Assembly (NCBI RefSeq): GCF_052115865.1
Contig: NZ_JBQKME010000003.1
Span: 151,489-215,488 of the forward strand
Source of the DNA: Fundicoccus_A sp052115865
GTDB lineage: Bacteria > Bacillota > Bacilli > Lactobacillales > Aerococcaceae
Reading direction: 5' to 3'
DNA length: 64,000 nucleotides
Shown: piece by piece, positions 8,115 to 16,549 of the stretch
How positions within the stretch are numbered: position 1 is the first letter of the stretch
Layout of the letters: the number at the start of each line of letters is the position of its first letter
Notes under the pieces: generated by a model
Database searches by the model: none
What the model was told of the DNA's origin: nothing
What the model saw: only the letters and a program-made list of their open reading frames with translations
Position numbers and translations under genes: made by a program

Positions 8115-9169
8115 TTGAATTAATAAATGTGAGTAAAACCTTTTCAACTAAGCAGGGGACAGTCACCGCGGTTCAAAAGGTTAATTTAAAAATTGAAACA
8201 GGCGATATTTACGGGATTATTGGCTACAGTGGTGCTGGAAAGAGTACTTTAGTTCGCTGTATGAATCTGTTGGAGCGACCGGAAACGGGTCAGATCATTG
8301 TAGATGGAGAAGACCTCATGGTATTTCCAGAAAAGCAACTACGACAAAAACGCCATAAAATCGGAATGATTTTTCAGCATTTTAATTTGTTGAATGCACG
8401 AACTGTTTTTGATAATGTGGCATTTCCTTTACAATATCAACAATTTACTAAAAAAGAGATTCGACAAAAAGTCGAAGACCTCCTTAAATTAGTAGGTTTA
8501 GCAGATAAAGCCAAAGCTTATCCATCACAGTTATCGGGTGGGCAAAAACAATGAGTGGCTATAGCCCGTGCTTTAGCAAATGATCCAAGCATTTTACTGT
8601 GTGATGAAGCGACTTCGGCGTTAGATCCACAAACAACGCAATCGATCTTAACTCTATTGAAAGATTTAAATAAAAAGCTCAATTTAACGATTGTGATTAT
8701 TACGCATGAAATGCAAGTCGTTAAATCAATCTGTAATAAAGTTGCTATTATGGACGACGGTTACGTAGTAGAAAAAGGTTCTGTCTTAGATGTTTTTGTT
8801 AATCCAAGAGAAGCTATTACAAAAGATTTCATTAATAGTGTCAATAACACATCTAAGATTGATGAATTACTCCAAAACAATTCAGAAATTGTTAACTTGG
8901 AAGCTAACCAACGCATCATTCGCTTTGATTTTTATGGAAGGAATACAAAAGAAGCCTTAATTTCTGAAGCTTCGCAGCGATTTAATGTCAAGGCTAGCAT
9001 TATATTTGCCAACGTAGATGTCGTACAGGAAACCGTTATTGGTAGCTTAGTTGTTATTTTAGACGGCGATCCAATGATGCAGAATCAAGCTCTCGAATTT
9101 CTTTCAAACCAACAAATACGAGTGGAGGTTTTAAAAAATGTCGACAACATTACAAGAATTAGCGCCTAA
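8111..9169 (+). pseudogene. metN: Methionine ABC transporter ATPase, interrupted by one in-frame TGA
   Basis: Reads as a full-length MetN (352 codons) except that codon 148 is TGA (8552-8554). The first part has Walker A GYSGAGKST, the Q-loop and the signature LSGGQKQ; the stop falls exactly where the family has Arg (CGA to TGA is one base change). The second part keeps Walker B (ILLCDEATSALDPQ), the switch His and the C-terminal NIL ligand-sensing domain (about 270-345). Both halves are otherwise undamaged, so the change is recent or a sequence error. A GTG directly after the stop could restart translation, giving two half-proteins. TGA is a normal stop elsewhere in the window. Confidence 0.9.
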
Positions 9170-9818
9170 TTTGTTTGATTTTTGGGATGAATTTATAAAA
9201 AGTATTATCGAAACATTGCAAATGTTTGGAATTGCAGGGATTATTTCCTTTGTCTTAGGCATATTTTTCGGCGTTATTTTCGTTATTACAAAACCCAACG
9301 GCATAACCCCTAACCGCCTAATAAATAACAGCATTGATTTCTTTGTCAATATTTTTCGTTCAATCCCATTTATCATTTTGATTGCCTTTATGATTCCTTT
9401 TACCCGAGCCATTGCTGGCACTTCCATTGGGGTAAGAGGTGCCATATTCCCCTTAGTCTTGGGATGTGTGCCTTTTTTTACACGTCAAATCGACTTAGCC
9501 TTATCATCAATTGATCCAGGGTTAATTGAAGCAGCACAAGCCATGGGGGTTTCAAATCTTGGCATTATATTCAGAATATATTTACCAGAATCCATCCCTT
9601 CCATTGCAAGGTCAACAACAATTACAGCTATCAGCCTTTTGGGCTTAACCGCTATGGGAGGAGCAGTTGGAGCAGGCGGTATTGGATCTTTTGTTTTACG
9701 ATATGGATACCAAAGATATTACAATGATATTATGATCGTTTGTATTTTATTAATTTTGATTTTTGTTTTAATCATTCAACTAATTGGCGATTTCATTATT
9801 GCGATTACGACTCACTAA
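9138..9818 (+). CDS. metI: Methionine ABC transporter permease
   Basis: A 226-residue protein with five to six membrane segments and the EAA loop (EAAQAMGVSNLGIIFRIYLP) that contacts the ATPase. It overlaps the 3' end of metN by 32 bases, with AGTGGAGG as ribosome site. MetI forms the membrane channel for D- and L-methionine. It is intact, but its only ATPase in this operon is broken. Confidence 0.92.
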   Translation: MSTTLQELAPNLFDFWDEFIKSIIETLQMFGIAGIISFVLGIFFGVIFVITKPNGITPNRLINNSIDFFVNIFRSIPFIILIAFMIPFTRAIAGTSIGVRGAIFPLVLGCVPFFTRQIDLALSSIDPGLIEAAQAMGVSNLGIIFRIYLPESIPSIARSTTITAISLLGLTAMGGAVGAGGIGSFVLRYGYQRYYNDIMIVCILLILIFVLIIQLIGDFIIAITTH

Positions 9819-9846
9819 TAATATGACATTTAAGGAGATATTTATT

Positions 9847-10653
9847 ATGAAAAAAATTATTTTGACTTTAGTTGTTAGTTTGATTGCTGTATTTTCTGTA
9901 TTTGGGACGAATATTCATGCTCAAGAAGAGATCAATGTGCGAATCGGCTTAACAGGTTCCGATTCAAAAGTTTGGAATCATATTAAGGAAGAAGCAGCCA
10001 AAGAGGGGATTAATTTAGAATTACTGTATTTTGATAGTTATCCTTTGCCTAATCGTGCTTTAGCTGAAGGTGAGATTGAGATTAATGCTTTTCAACATCA
10101 TATTTATTTAGAAAAAGAAATTGAAGAGTTTGATTATGATTTAACCGTTATTGGTGAAACAGTTTTTGCTCCACTAGCGATATATTCAGATAATATTAAA
10201 GATTTATCAGAGGTTGAAGATGGGGCGAAGGTAGCAATTCCTGATGATACAACCAATGGAGGACGTTCATTAAAATTATTAGAAAAGCATGGTTTTATTG
10301 AGTTGGATCCAGATGCAGAATTAACGCCAACGATTAAAGATATTACCAATTATTTGGTAGATATTGAAATTATAGAATTAGGTGCAACCAACATTCCTGC
10401 TACTTTAGCGGATGTGACCTTTGCTGCCGTTAACTCTGGTGTTGCTTCAAATGCCGGCTTAACGATTGACCAAGCATTGGCTGTTGAAGAAGCGATTGCA
10501 GGTGAAAATCCATATATCAATGTGATTGTAGTTAGAACTGAAGATAAGGATAATGACGTTTATAAGCGTTTAGTTGAGTTATATCAAACAGATGCGGTAA
10601 AAGATATTATAAAAGAAGAATCTAATGGAACTTCTGTTCCAGCTTGGGATTAG
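9847..10653 (+). CDS. metQ: Methionine-binding protein, non-lipidated form
   Basis: 268 residues from ATG 9847 (AAGGAG upstream). NlpA/MetQ family: after the signal peptide come RIGLTGSDSKVW, the FDSYPLPNRALAEGEIEINAFQHH segment and GGRSLKLLEKHG, all typical. The signal peptide (1-25) ends in HAQ and has no cysteine, although MetQ in Gram-positives is normally a lipoprotein held by a lipobox Cys. It is therefore predicted to be cut by signal peptidase I. It would deliver methionine to MetI. Confidence 0.9.
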   Translation: MKKIILTLVVSLIAVFSVFGTNIHAQEEINVRIGLTGSDSKVWNHIKEEAAKEGINLELLYFDSYPLPNRALAEGEIEINAFQHHIYLEKEIEEFDYDLTVIGETVFAPLAIYSDNIKDLSEVEDGAKVAIPDDTTNGGRSLKLLEKHGFIELDPDAELTPTIKDITNYLVDIEIIELGATNIPATLADVTFAAVNSGVASNAGLTIDQALAVEEAIAGENPYINVIVVRTEDKDNDVYKRLVELYQTDAVKDIIKEESNGTSVPAWD

Positions 10654-10675
10654 TTTCGTCATTTGAGCGAATTCT

Positions 10676-10704
10676 TTGAATTTAAAATGGCTATCACTTA
10701 TTAT
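10676..10704 (+). promoter_or_regulatory. Promoter of the cytochrome-b5-like secreted protein gene
   Basis: TTGAAT at 10676-10681 and TATTAT at 10699-10704, 17-bp spacing, 34 bases before the TTG start. Confidence 0.5.
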
Positions 10705-10737
10705 TAGAATAGAATGATAGAAAAGGAGATGTTACAT

Positions 10738-11640
10738 TTGAAAAAATCATTAATTAAATATCTTTTAGTTTCGATGAGTGCTTTGTCACTAATAGCTTAT
10801 TCGCCTTATTATGCGAATGCACAAGATGATACGGAAGAATCTACAGAGGAAGTGGTAGATGAATCAGAAGAAACTACTGATGAAGAAGCAAGTACTGAAG
10901 AAACAGATGCTCAAGAAGAAGCTGAGTCTACTGCAGATGATGCTGAAGGATTAGACATTATTACAAAAGCAGACCTATTAGCTGCTAATGGTCAAGATGG
11001 AAATCCTGCATATGTTGCTGTATTTGGGTATGTGTATGATGTCACTGACAATGAAGCTTGGGAAGGCGGCGAACATAATGGAGCTAAAGCAGGAACAGAT
11101 GCTTCAGCTGATTTTGTCGCATCACCACATGCTCAAGATTTGTTAGCGGGATTAGAACGCGTAGGTATTTACGGTGATTGGGAAATTTCTAATGATTTAT
11201 TAGCTAATTTCAACGGTGAAAATGAAGATCTTCCTATCTTAGTCGCTGTCAGAGGAACAGTTTATGATATGACAGATATCGGTTCATGGGAAGGTGGCGA
11301 ACATAATGGGGTTAAAGCGGGTACAGATGCTACAGAAGCATTTTCAGACCAGTCTCCACATGAAGATGAACTATTAGCCAGCTTAAAAGTTGTCGGTCGT
11401 CATATTGATTTTGTATTCTCAGAAGAAGAATTAGCAAGCTTTAATGGTCAAGATGGTAAGCCAGCTTATATTGCTGTAGATGGTACAGTTTATGATGTGA
11501 CAAACTTTGATGCTTGGGAAGGTGGCGAACACCAAGGTCAAGTAACCGCTGGTACAGATGCTAGCGAAATCTTTACCAACGATTCACCGCATGATACAGC
11601 ATTCTTAGAAGTTTTACCTGTTGCAGGTAAATTTGAATAA
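10738..11640 (+). CDS. Secreted protein with three cytochrome b5-like domains
   Basis: TTG start at 10738 chosen because AAGGAG lies 9 bases upstream; an in-frame ATG 24 bases earlier would place that site inside the gene. 300 residues: signal peptide 1-27 (ends NAQ, no Cys), acidic Glu/Thr linker (28-72), then three repeats at about 78-150, 152-225 and 229-300. Each contains xGxPAYVAVxGxVYDVT, WEGGEH and a SPH motif near the end, the pattern of the small cytochrome b5-like heme/steroid-binding family (COG4892). In that family the fold binds heme or a hydrophobic ligand; actual ligand here is unknown. Conserved His in GGEH and SPH are ligand candidates. Confidence 0.8.
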   Translation: MKKSLIKYLLVSMSALSLIAYSPYYANAQDDTEESTEEVVDESEETTDEEASTEETDAQEEAESTADDAEGLDIITKADLLAANGQDGNPAYVAVFGYVYDVTDNEAWEGGEHNGAKAGTDASADFVASPHAQDLLAGLERVGIYGDWEISNDLLANFNGENEDLPILVAVRGTVYDMTDIGSWEGGEHNGVKAGTDATEAFSDQSPHEDELLASLKVVGRHIDFVFSEEELASFNGQDGKPAYIAVDGTVYDVTNFDAWEGGEHQGQVTAGTDASEIFTNDSPHDTAFLEVLPVAGKFE

Positions 11641-11656
11641 TTTCTTGTCAATAATT

Positions 11657-11705
11657 AACCATAATCATTCTCCCTTTTTAAGTGAATGATTATGGTTTTT
11701 TTTTA
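11657..11705. terminator. Bidirectional terminator between the b5-like gene and the metal transporter
   Basis: Perfect 14-bp stem: AACCATAATCATTC (11657-11670) with GAATGATTATGGTT (11684-11697), T-run on the plus side, facing the leftward transporter genes on the other. Confidence 0.9.
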
Positions 11706-11720
11706 TAAATATTTCTGGAA

Positions 11721-12572
11721 TTAGTTTTGACTTAATGGATTGATTTTAAGAGTTGATTTTTTAAGAAATAGTACAATTAGAAATAGGATAAAGGCGGTTA
11801 CTGCAATCATCGAAGAAATGGATGTGTTTAAAAAAACAGCTAAGTTGTAACCGATAAGAGTATTAATAATACCAAATACAATAGAAACGCCAATGAAACT
11901 AGCAAATCGTGACGTAACTAAGCGAGCTGTCATCGTTGGAGCAGCCATTAATGCAGTAACAAGAATAGACCCGATGCTCTCAAACGATATAACAGCTGTT
12001 AATGACACAAGACTCATCACTATAAAATCAAGTAATTTAATATTTATTCCAATTGACTGAGCAAATACGGGATCAAATAAGCGTATTTTTAGTGGTTTAT
12101 AGAAAATAAGAATAAATGAAAAGTTAATTAGAGCAATCGTTAATCCTTGTACAAAAGCAAGAGGGAGACTGATACCCAATAGGTCAATTCTTTTTAAAGG
12201 CGTTAATTCAACTTGTCCTAAAAGAACCATATCAATGTCTAAATGAACATTGGTGAAATATTTTGAAATGATTATAACAGCAATAGAAAAAAAGAAGGGA
12301 AATATTAATCCGATTGAAGCATCGTTTTCAACTAAACCAGTTTTTGTTAATCCTTCGATTGAAATGACTGTAAATAATCCAAAAGCTGCTGCTCCTATTA
12401 TTAACCAAGGTGAAGAAAAATCTCGGGTAACTAGGTAAGCTAGCACAATACCTAACAAGATTGTATGTGAAATAGCATCAGCCGTCATTAAACTTTCACG
12501 TAAAAGCAACAAGCTACCAATCAAACTATTTGCGATTGAAACGATTATTAAAACATATAATATTTGAATCAT
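11721..12572 (-). CDS. Mn/Zn ABC transporter permease (TroD/ZnuB-type), second subunit
   Basis: A 283-residue membrane protein of the ABC-3 family with seven to eight predicted helices; LMTADAISHTILLGIVLAYL near the N-terminus and SFESIGSILVTALMAAPTMTARL are typical family segments. It is the last gene of a leftward operon and overlaps the other permease gene by 4 bases. Two different permeases in one operon is the TroABCD arrangement, where both subunits form the channel. Metal (Mn or Zn) is inferred from the regulator. Confidence 0.88.
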   Translation of the reverse strand: MIQILYVLIIVSIANSLIGSLLLLRESLMTADAISHTILLGIVLAYLVTRDFSSPWLIIGAAAFGLFTVISIEGLTKTGLVENDASIGLIFPFFFSIAVIIISKYFTNVHLDIDMVLLGQVELTPLKRIDLLGISLPLAFVQGLTIALINFSFILIFYKPLKIRLFDPVFAQSIGINIKLLDFIVMSLVSLTAVISFESIGSILVTALMAAPTMTARLVTSRFASFIGVSIVFGIINTLIGYNLAVFLNTSISSMIAVTAFILFLIVLFLKKSTLKINPLSQN

Positions 12573-13420
12573 AAGCTAGCTCCTTTTTTATGCTTTCTAA
12601 GAGCAATAACAATCGAAGACAAACTAATCAGTGTTAGTACAATGATAATCATGGGCCCTGTTGCAATTTTTGGGACAGTTGTACTAATTAATGTTCCAAC
12701 AAATGCGGCTATCATACCAATGATTCCACTCAAAATAATCATCTGAGGATATTTATTGGTCCATTGTCTAGCGGCTACAGCGGGTGAAACCAGCATACTA
12801 CTAATAAGAATTGCACCTACAGCCTGTAAACCAACTACAATTAAAAGCAAATTTAATAGTAAAAGAAGTTGGCTAATTTGACGGCTATTAATACCAATGG
12901 ATTCAGCAAAAACTTTATCAAATAAAATGATTTTAATTTTAGGATACATGAGCACAAAAATAAATAATATTAAAACACAGCATATAGCAATTATAATAAC
13001 ATCAAAGCGCATTAAATAGGCAGCTTGTCCCATTATATATGAATCTAAACCGGCAAAATTGACACTTTGAAATTGCGGGTTATTTTGCACAATACTATAT
13101 AAAAGTAGTCCAAGACTGAAAAAAGAAGACAATACAAGGGCTAGAATACTTTCATAGGCAAATGATGTATATTTTTGGATCCATTGGATAATCCAAAATG
13201 CTAGTAAACCAATCAATAATGCACCCAGTAACAATACAAGGGTTTGTCGTGTTTGAAAAAGCATAAAAGCGATGATGATGCCTGGATAAACAGCATGTCC
13301 AATGGTATCGCCTAATTGACTTTGTCTTTCAATCACAATGGTTGTCCCAATCACACCAGAAGTAAAACCTAATATCATAGTTCCTAAAGCAACTACCCAA
13401 AAGAAATAATCAAATGTCAT
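12569..13420 (-). CDS. Mn/Zn ABC transporter permease (TroC/ZnuB-type), first subunit
   Basis: A 283-residue ABC-3 family permease with the family segments QSQLGDTIGHAVYPGIIIAFM and LQAVGAILISSMLVSPAVAAR. About eight helices. It lies 3 bases after the ATPase gene and overlaps the following permease, so translation is coupled. With the partner permease it should form the heterodimeric membrane channel. Confidence 0.88.
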   Translation of the reverse strand: MTFDYFFWVVALGTMILGFTSGVIGTTIVIERQSQLGDTIGHAVYPGIIIAFMLFQTRQTLVLLLGALLIGLLAFWIIQWIQKYTSFAYESILALVLSSFFSLGLLLYSIVQNNPQFQSVNFAGLDSYIMGQAAYLMRFDVIIIAICCVLILFIFVLMYPKIKIILFDKVFAESIGINSRQISQLLLLLNLLLIVVGLQAVGAILISSMLVSPAVAARQWTNKYPQMIILSGIIGMIAAFVGTLISTTVPKIATGPMIIIVLTLISLSSIVIALRKHKKGASL

Positions 13421-13423
13421 TAT

Positions 13424-14176
13424 CTATTTTCTCCTTTCAGCTTGAAGGAGGGGATGGATAATGTCTTTAGATCCATAAAAAGTTTTATTAATATTTTCTG
13501 CTGTAAATATTGTAGCAGTTGGACCATAGGCAACAAGGGTTTTATTTAATAAAATGACGGAATCAAAATAATTTGTGACAGTATTTAAATCATGGTGAAC
13601 CGTAATGGAAGTCTTGCCATTTTGTTGAAATTCACGCAATTGATCCATAATTAATTTTTCACTATGCATATCAACACCTGCTAAAGGTTCGTCTAATAAA
13701 TATAAATCCGCATCTTGCGCAATCGCTCGTGCGATAAAGACACGCTGTTTTTGACCACCTGATAATTGATTGATGTTGCGGTTTTTAATATTTTCCAATT
13801 CCATTTGTTGAATGGCTTGATTTACTTTTTTATATTGTAGAGGTGAGATTGTTTGAAAAAGCCATCGATTTGAACTAATCCCCATTAAAATAACATCATA
13901 AACAGTTGTTGGAAAATTCCAATTAACTTGTGCTGTTTGTGGAATATAGGCGATGCGCTTGAGTACACTTTTGCTATTTTGACCGAAAATTGTTAGTTTG
14001 TCATGTTGATTCGGAATCAAATTCATGATTGCTTTTATAAGCGTTGATTTTCCAGCCCCATTTGGTCCAATGATAGCTGTTCTGACATTAGCAGGGATAT
14101 TTAATGTGATCGCATCAATAGCTCGGTTTTCTTGATAATTAACGGTTAAATTTTTAATTGAAATAATGGTATCCAT
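13424..14176 (-). CDS. Mn/Zn ABC transporter ATPase (TroB/MntB-type)
   Basis: A 250-residue ABC ATPase: Walker A GPNGAGKST (about 37-45), Q-loop IPQTAQVNW, signature LSGGQKQR, Walker B LYLLDEPLAGVD, switch VHHD. The family-typical QVNWNFPTTV segment places it with metal-type (MntB/ZnuC/TroB) ATPases. It powers the two permeases downstream. Confidence 0.92.
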   Translation of the reverse strand: MDTIISIKNLTVNYQENRAIDAITLNIPANVRTAIIGPNGAGKSTLIKAIMNLIPNQHDKLTIFGQNSKSVLKRIAYIPQTAQVNWNFPTTVYDVILMGISSNRWLFQTISPLQYKKVNQAIQQMELENIKNRNINQLSGGQKQRVFIARAIAQDADLYLLDEPLAGVDMHSEKLIMDQLREFQQNGKTSITVHHDLNTVTNYFDSVILLNKTLVAYGPTATIFTAENINKTFYGSKDIIHPLLQAERRK

Positions 14177-14210
14177 TGTATTATTCCTCTCTAAATATTG
14201 TTATTAGTGA

Positions 14211-15119
14211 TTATTTTGTTAGATTATCAATGATTAAGTTCACATTATGCTGAAACATTTCAATAAAGTTATCATTTTCTTGTCCGATTGGAGCCAATGA
14301 ATCTGAATACAATTCTGAACCTTGACCAGCTACAATCACCACTTCAAATCCTTTTTCTGCAATGCCCTCTTTTAATTTATTTAAGGTTTGAGGATTGGAA
14401 GTTGTATCCATGAATAGGGCCGGGACTTCGTTTTCGACAACAAAGTTCACAGTCTGAATAATTTGATCATTTGAAACTTCAGATTGTGTACTTATTCCTT
14501 GAGGTGCATAAACTTGAAAATCGAATGCTTCTGCAAAGTAAGTAAAGGCATCATGAGGTGTTACTAAAATACGATTTTCTAATGCTAATTCACCTACTCG
14601 CTCCTCTGCCCATTGGTTTAGCTCATCTAATTCATCGAGATAACGTTGAGCATTATTATGATATAATTCTTGATTTTCTGGAATTTCTTCAGTTAAAACT
14701 CTAGTTATCTCTTCAACCGACTGTTTATATAAGTCTAAATTAAACCAATAATGGGGGTCGACATCTTGTCCGCCATCAACATAAATTAATGCTTCAGAAT
14801 CAAAATTTTCAGTAGCAGCATAGCCATAATCTGCTAATACTTCTGCCATCTGCGCTTCGAAGTGAAAGCCGTGATAAAGTATGATGTCCGCATTTAAAAT
14901 TTTGTCCAAATCTCCAGCTAATGGGGTATATAAATGGGGATCACTTCCAGCTGGAATAATCAGTTCAATTGAAACTGTGTCAGCTGTAATTTTTTTAACT
15001 ATGTCGTAAATAAAACTCGTTGTTACCGTTACATTTGGTTTTTCTTGTCCATAAGCAATTGAATAAGGGGATATGATTAGACTCAAGAATAATAATGACA
15101 GTACTTTAATTAATTTCAT
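14211..15119 (-). CDS. Mn/Zn-binding protein (TroA-type), non-lipidated
   Basis: A 302-residue cluster-9 solute-binding protein, first gene of the leftward operon. Metal ligands can be placed: His in SDPHLYTPLAGD, His in GFHFEAQM or DPHYWFN, His in TPHDAFTYF and Asp in LFMDTTSNPQ. The third ligand is His, as in TroA and ZnuA, not Glu as in Mn-specific PsaA, and there is no His-rich loop. Mn and Zn therefore both remain possible. The signal peptide (1-24) ends AYGQ without a lipobox Cys, which is unusual for this family in Gram-positives. Confidence 0.9.
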   Translation of the reverse strand: MKLIKVLSLLFLSLIISPYSIAYGQEKPNVTVTTSFIYDIVKKITADTVSIELIIPAGSDPHLYTPLAGDLDKILNADIILYHGFHFEAQMAEVLADYGYAATENFDSEALIYVDGGQDVDPHYWFNLDLYKQSVEEITRVLTEEIPENQELYHNNAQRYLDELDELNQWAEERVGELALENRILVTPHDAFTYFAEAFDFQVYAPQGISTQSEVSNDQIIQTVNFVVENEVPALFMDTTSNPQTLNKLKEGIAEKGFEVVIVAGQGSELYSDSLAPIGQENDNFIEMFQHNVNLIIDNLTK

Positions 15120-15140
15120 CGTCTTCCTCCAATTAAAGTT

Positions 15141-15158
15141 TTTTAGGTTAACCTAAAA
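15141..15158. promoter_or_regulatory. Palindromic DtxR/MntR-family operator 1
   Basis: Perfect 18-bp palindrome TTTTAGGTTAACCTAAAA, close to known MntR/DtxR boxes. It sits just downstream of the -10 (ATTATA on the plus strand at 15161-15166) of the leftward transporter promoter, so binding would block transcription start. Confidence 0.85.
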
Positions 15159-15160
15159 TC

Positions 15161-15188
15161 ATTATAACAAAAAGAATTCGCAAATCAA
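15161..15188 (-). promoter_or_regulatory. Promoter of the leftward metal transporter operon
   Basis: On the minus strand TTGATT (plus 15183-15188) and TATAAT (plus 15161-15166), 16-bp spacing, flanked by both operators. Confidence 0.6.
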
Positions 15189-15200
15189 TAGGCGCGCCTA
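15189..15200. promoter_or_regulatory. Palindromic DtxR/MntR-family operator 2
   Basis: TAGGCGCGCCTA, a perfect 12-bp palindrome sharing the half-sites TAGG/CCTA with operator 1 but with a CGCG centre. It lies between the -35 elements of the divergent promoters and could let one regulator act on both. Confidence 0.5.
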
Positions 15201-15213
15201 AAAAATATCTATT

Positions 15214-15242
15214 TTGTTTAAAGCATCAAAACGTGATAAAAT
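15214..15242 (+). promoter_or_regulatory. Promoter of the MntR-type regulator gene
   Basis: TTGTTT at 15214-15219, TAAAAT at 15237-15242, 17-bp spacing with TGA before the -10 (extended -10). Confidence 0.6.
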
Positions 15243-15271
15243 ATGTAAAGAATAGTAAGAGAGGTGTTAGG

Positions 15272-15637
15272 ATGTCTCAAAGTCGTGAAGATTACATCAA
15301 GTTTATTTATGAAAATGGAAAAGGTGAGTATGTTTCTAATAAATCGATTGCTGTGGGACTTGGGATAGCTCCACCTTCTGTCAGTGAAATGATTTCAAAA
15401 TTATCCGCTGAACATTTGGTTGATTACAGACCTTATCATGGCGCAACATTAACTACAGCAGGAGAAAAAATGGCCGTTGATTTAATACGTAAGCATGAAA
15501 TTTGGGAGTATTTTTTAGAAACCAAATTAAATTATACAAAAGAGGAAGTCCATCAGTTAGCGGAAATTTTAGAACATGTAACGCCCATTGATCTAGCAAA
15601 CCGCTTAGCAAACTATATTAATTATCCAGAAAAATAA
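15272..15637 (+). CDS. mntR: DtxR/MntR-family metal-dependent repressor
   Basis: 121 residues from ATG 15272 (GAGAGGTG upstream; a start 39 bases earlier is in frame but lacks a site). The N-terminal winged helix (EDYIKFIYE, then APPSVSEMISKL as recognition helix, HGATLTTAGEKMA wing) is followed by a dimerisation part with RKHEIWEYF and ILEHV, which carry the His and Glu-His metal ligands of this family. It ends right after the dimerisation helices with no SH3-like domain, shorter than most MntR (about 140). Divergent from a TroABCD-type transporter with two dyads between, so it very probably represses that operon when Mn (or Zn) is plentiful. Confidence 0.88.
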   Translation: MSQSREDYIKFIYENGKGEYVSNKSIAVGLGIAPPSVSEMISKLSAEHLVDYRPYHGATLTTAGEKMAVDLIRKHEIWEYFLETKLNYTKEEVHQLAEILEHVTPIDLANRLANYINYPEK

Positions 15638-15638
15638 G

Positions 15639-15668
15639 TAACAGGAGTTATTCCTGTTATTTTTTTTG
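15639..15668 (+). terminator. Terminator of mntR
   Basis: TAACAGGA (15639-15646) pairs with TCCTGTTA (15652-15659), 5-base loop, then eight T. Confidence 0.85.
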
Positions 15669-15764
15669 CTCCTATAAACGACTTTACTTTTATTCAATCT
15701 AGAGTTGTTTTATAATATAAACAAGAATAATGTTTACGCTTACAATGAAAAGGAGGTTTTAAGC

Positions 15765-16163
15765 ATGGCAAATATTTATCATAATATTTTAATACCTGTA
15801 GATGGATCACAACAATCAATCGATGCTTTTAAAAAAGGGGTAGAATTAGCTAAAGAATTAGAAAGCCAAGTTTATTTAGTTAGAGTTTTAAAAGAAAAAA
15901 GAAATGATGCATTACTGGAGAATCGAGAAACATTTTTTGCTTCACTAGAAAGATATGCCAATAGTATCGGTGTTGCAATTAATAAAGAAATTGTTTATGG
16001 CGACCCACGTAAAGAAATTTCAACACATCTGATCGAAAGATGGGACATTGATTTAATCGTCATGGGTGCAACAGGTAAAGGTCGTATAGAAAAGATGACC
16101 TTGGGATCAATTACTGATTATGTCGTTCGGAATGCTAAATGTGCTGTTTTAATCGGTCGATAA
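15765..16163 (+). CDS. Universal stress protein (UspA family)
   Basis: 132 residues from ATG 15765 with AAGGAGG upstream. It has the Usp fold pattern: NILIPVDGSQQS at the start, then the ATP-binding-type GATGKGRIEKMTLGSITDYVVRNAKCAVLI at the end (G-2X-G-9X-G-S/T). Such proteins bind ATP and help survival under stress. A TATAAT at 15711-15716 with weak -35 is a possible promoter. Single gene, no obvious operon. Confidence 0.9.
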   Translation: MANIYHNILIPVDGSQQSIDAFKKGVELAKELESQVYLVRVLKEKRNDALLENRETFFASLERYANSIGVAINKEIVYGDPRKEISTHLIERWDIDLIVMGATGKGRIEKMTLGSITDYVVRNAKCAVLIGR

Positions 16164-16193
16164 TCAACTTATATTAAAATAAGATTAAAAATG

Positions 16194-16222
16194 TTGACAT
16201 TTAAAACCATATAACTTATCAT
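16194..16222 (+). promoter_or_regulatory. Promoter of the second T-box operon
   Basis: TTGACA at 16194-16199 and TATCAT at 16217-16222, 17-bp spacing. Confidence 0.65.
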
Positions 16223-16239
16223 ATTCTCAATTAAGTAAT

Positions 16240-16495
16240 TGAATTTTGTTTTTTTGATGAGGGACAAAGAGATAGGGACCTATTTTGACAAGAGAGTTTG
16301 CGGTAGCTGAAAAGCAAATCTGAGTAGCCTATGAAGACACAGCCAGCATCCAAAATATTAATTACCGTTTGCTACGTTATCGCTACAGTTTACGTAAACT
16401 GAATGAGATGGTAGTTGTGAAGCTATCATGAATAAAGGTGGAACCACGTTTTGACGTCCTTTAATTCCTAGATGGAATTAAAGGGCGTTTTTTCG
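16240..16495 (+). promoter_or_regulatory. T-box leader of an amino-acid ABC transporter operon
   Basis: T-box sequence AAAGGTGGAACCACG ends at 16448; the terminator pairs ACGTCCTTTAATTCC (16454-16468) with GGAATTAAAGGGCGT (16474-16488), then T6. Stem-I blocks AAGAGAG and GCTGAAA are present. The specifier is uncertain: after TGAA come GACACAGCC. The register used by the Met leader gives ACA (Thr); GAC (Asp) or CAC (His) followed by a purine are alternatives. The TGGA bulge predicts a U discriminator, which does not favour Asp. Confidence 0.85.
16454..16495 (+). terminator. Regulated terminator of the second T-box leader
   Basis: 15-bp stem with one G-T pair and a 5-base loop, followed by GTTTTTTCG. 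Confidence 0.85.
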
Positions 16496-16549
16496 TCCTC
16501 CTGTTGGCCGTTACTTTGTCAAAAACAAAATTAAAGTGGGGAATTCAAA

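Noticed and set aside
8111..9169. TGA in metN read as an amino acid (recoding)
   Set aside because: TGA ends several intact genes in the window (for example sufC and parA), the family has Arg there, and no selenocysteine-type structure is apparent.
14211..15119. Naming the metal transporter ZnuABC
   Set aside because: No His-rich loop, two permeases and an MntR-type regulator favour TroABCD/Mn; the third ligand His keeps Zn possible, so no metal-specific gene symbol is given.
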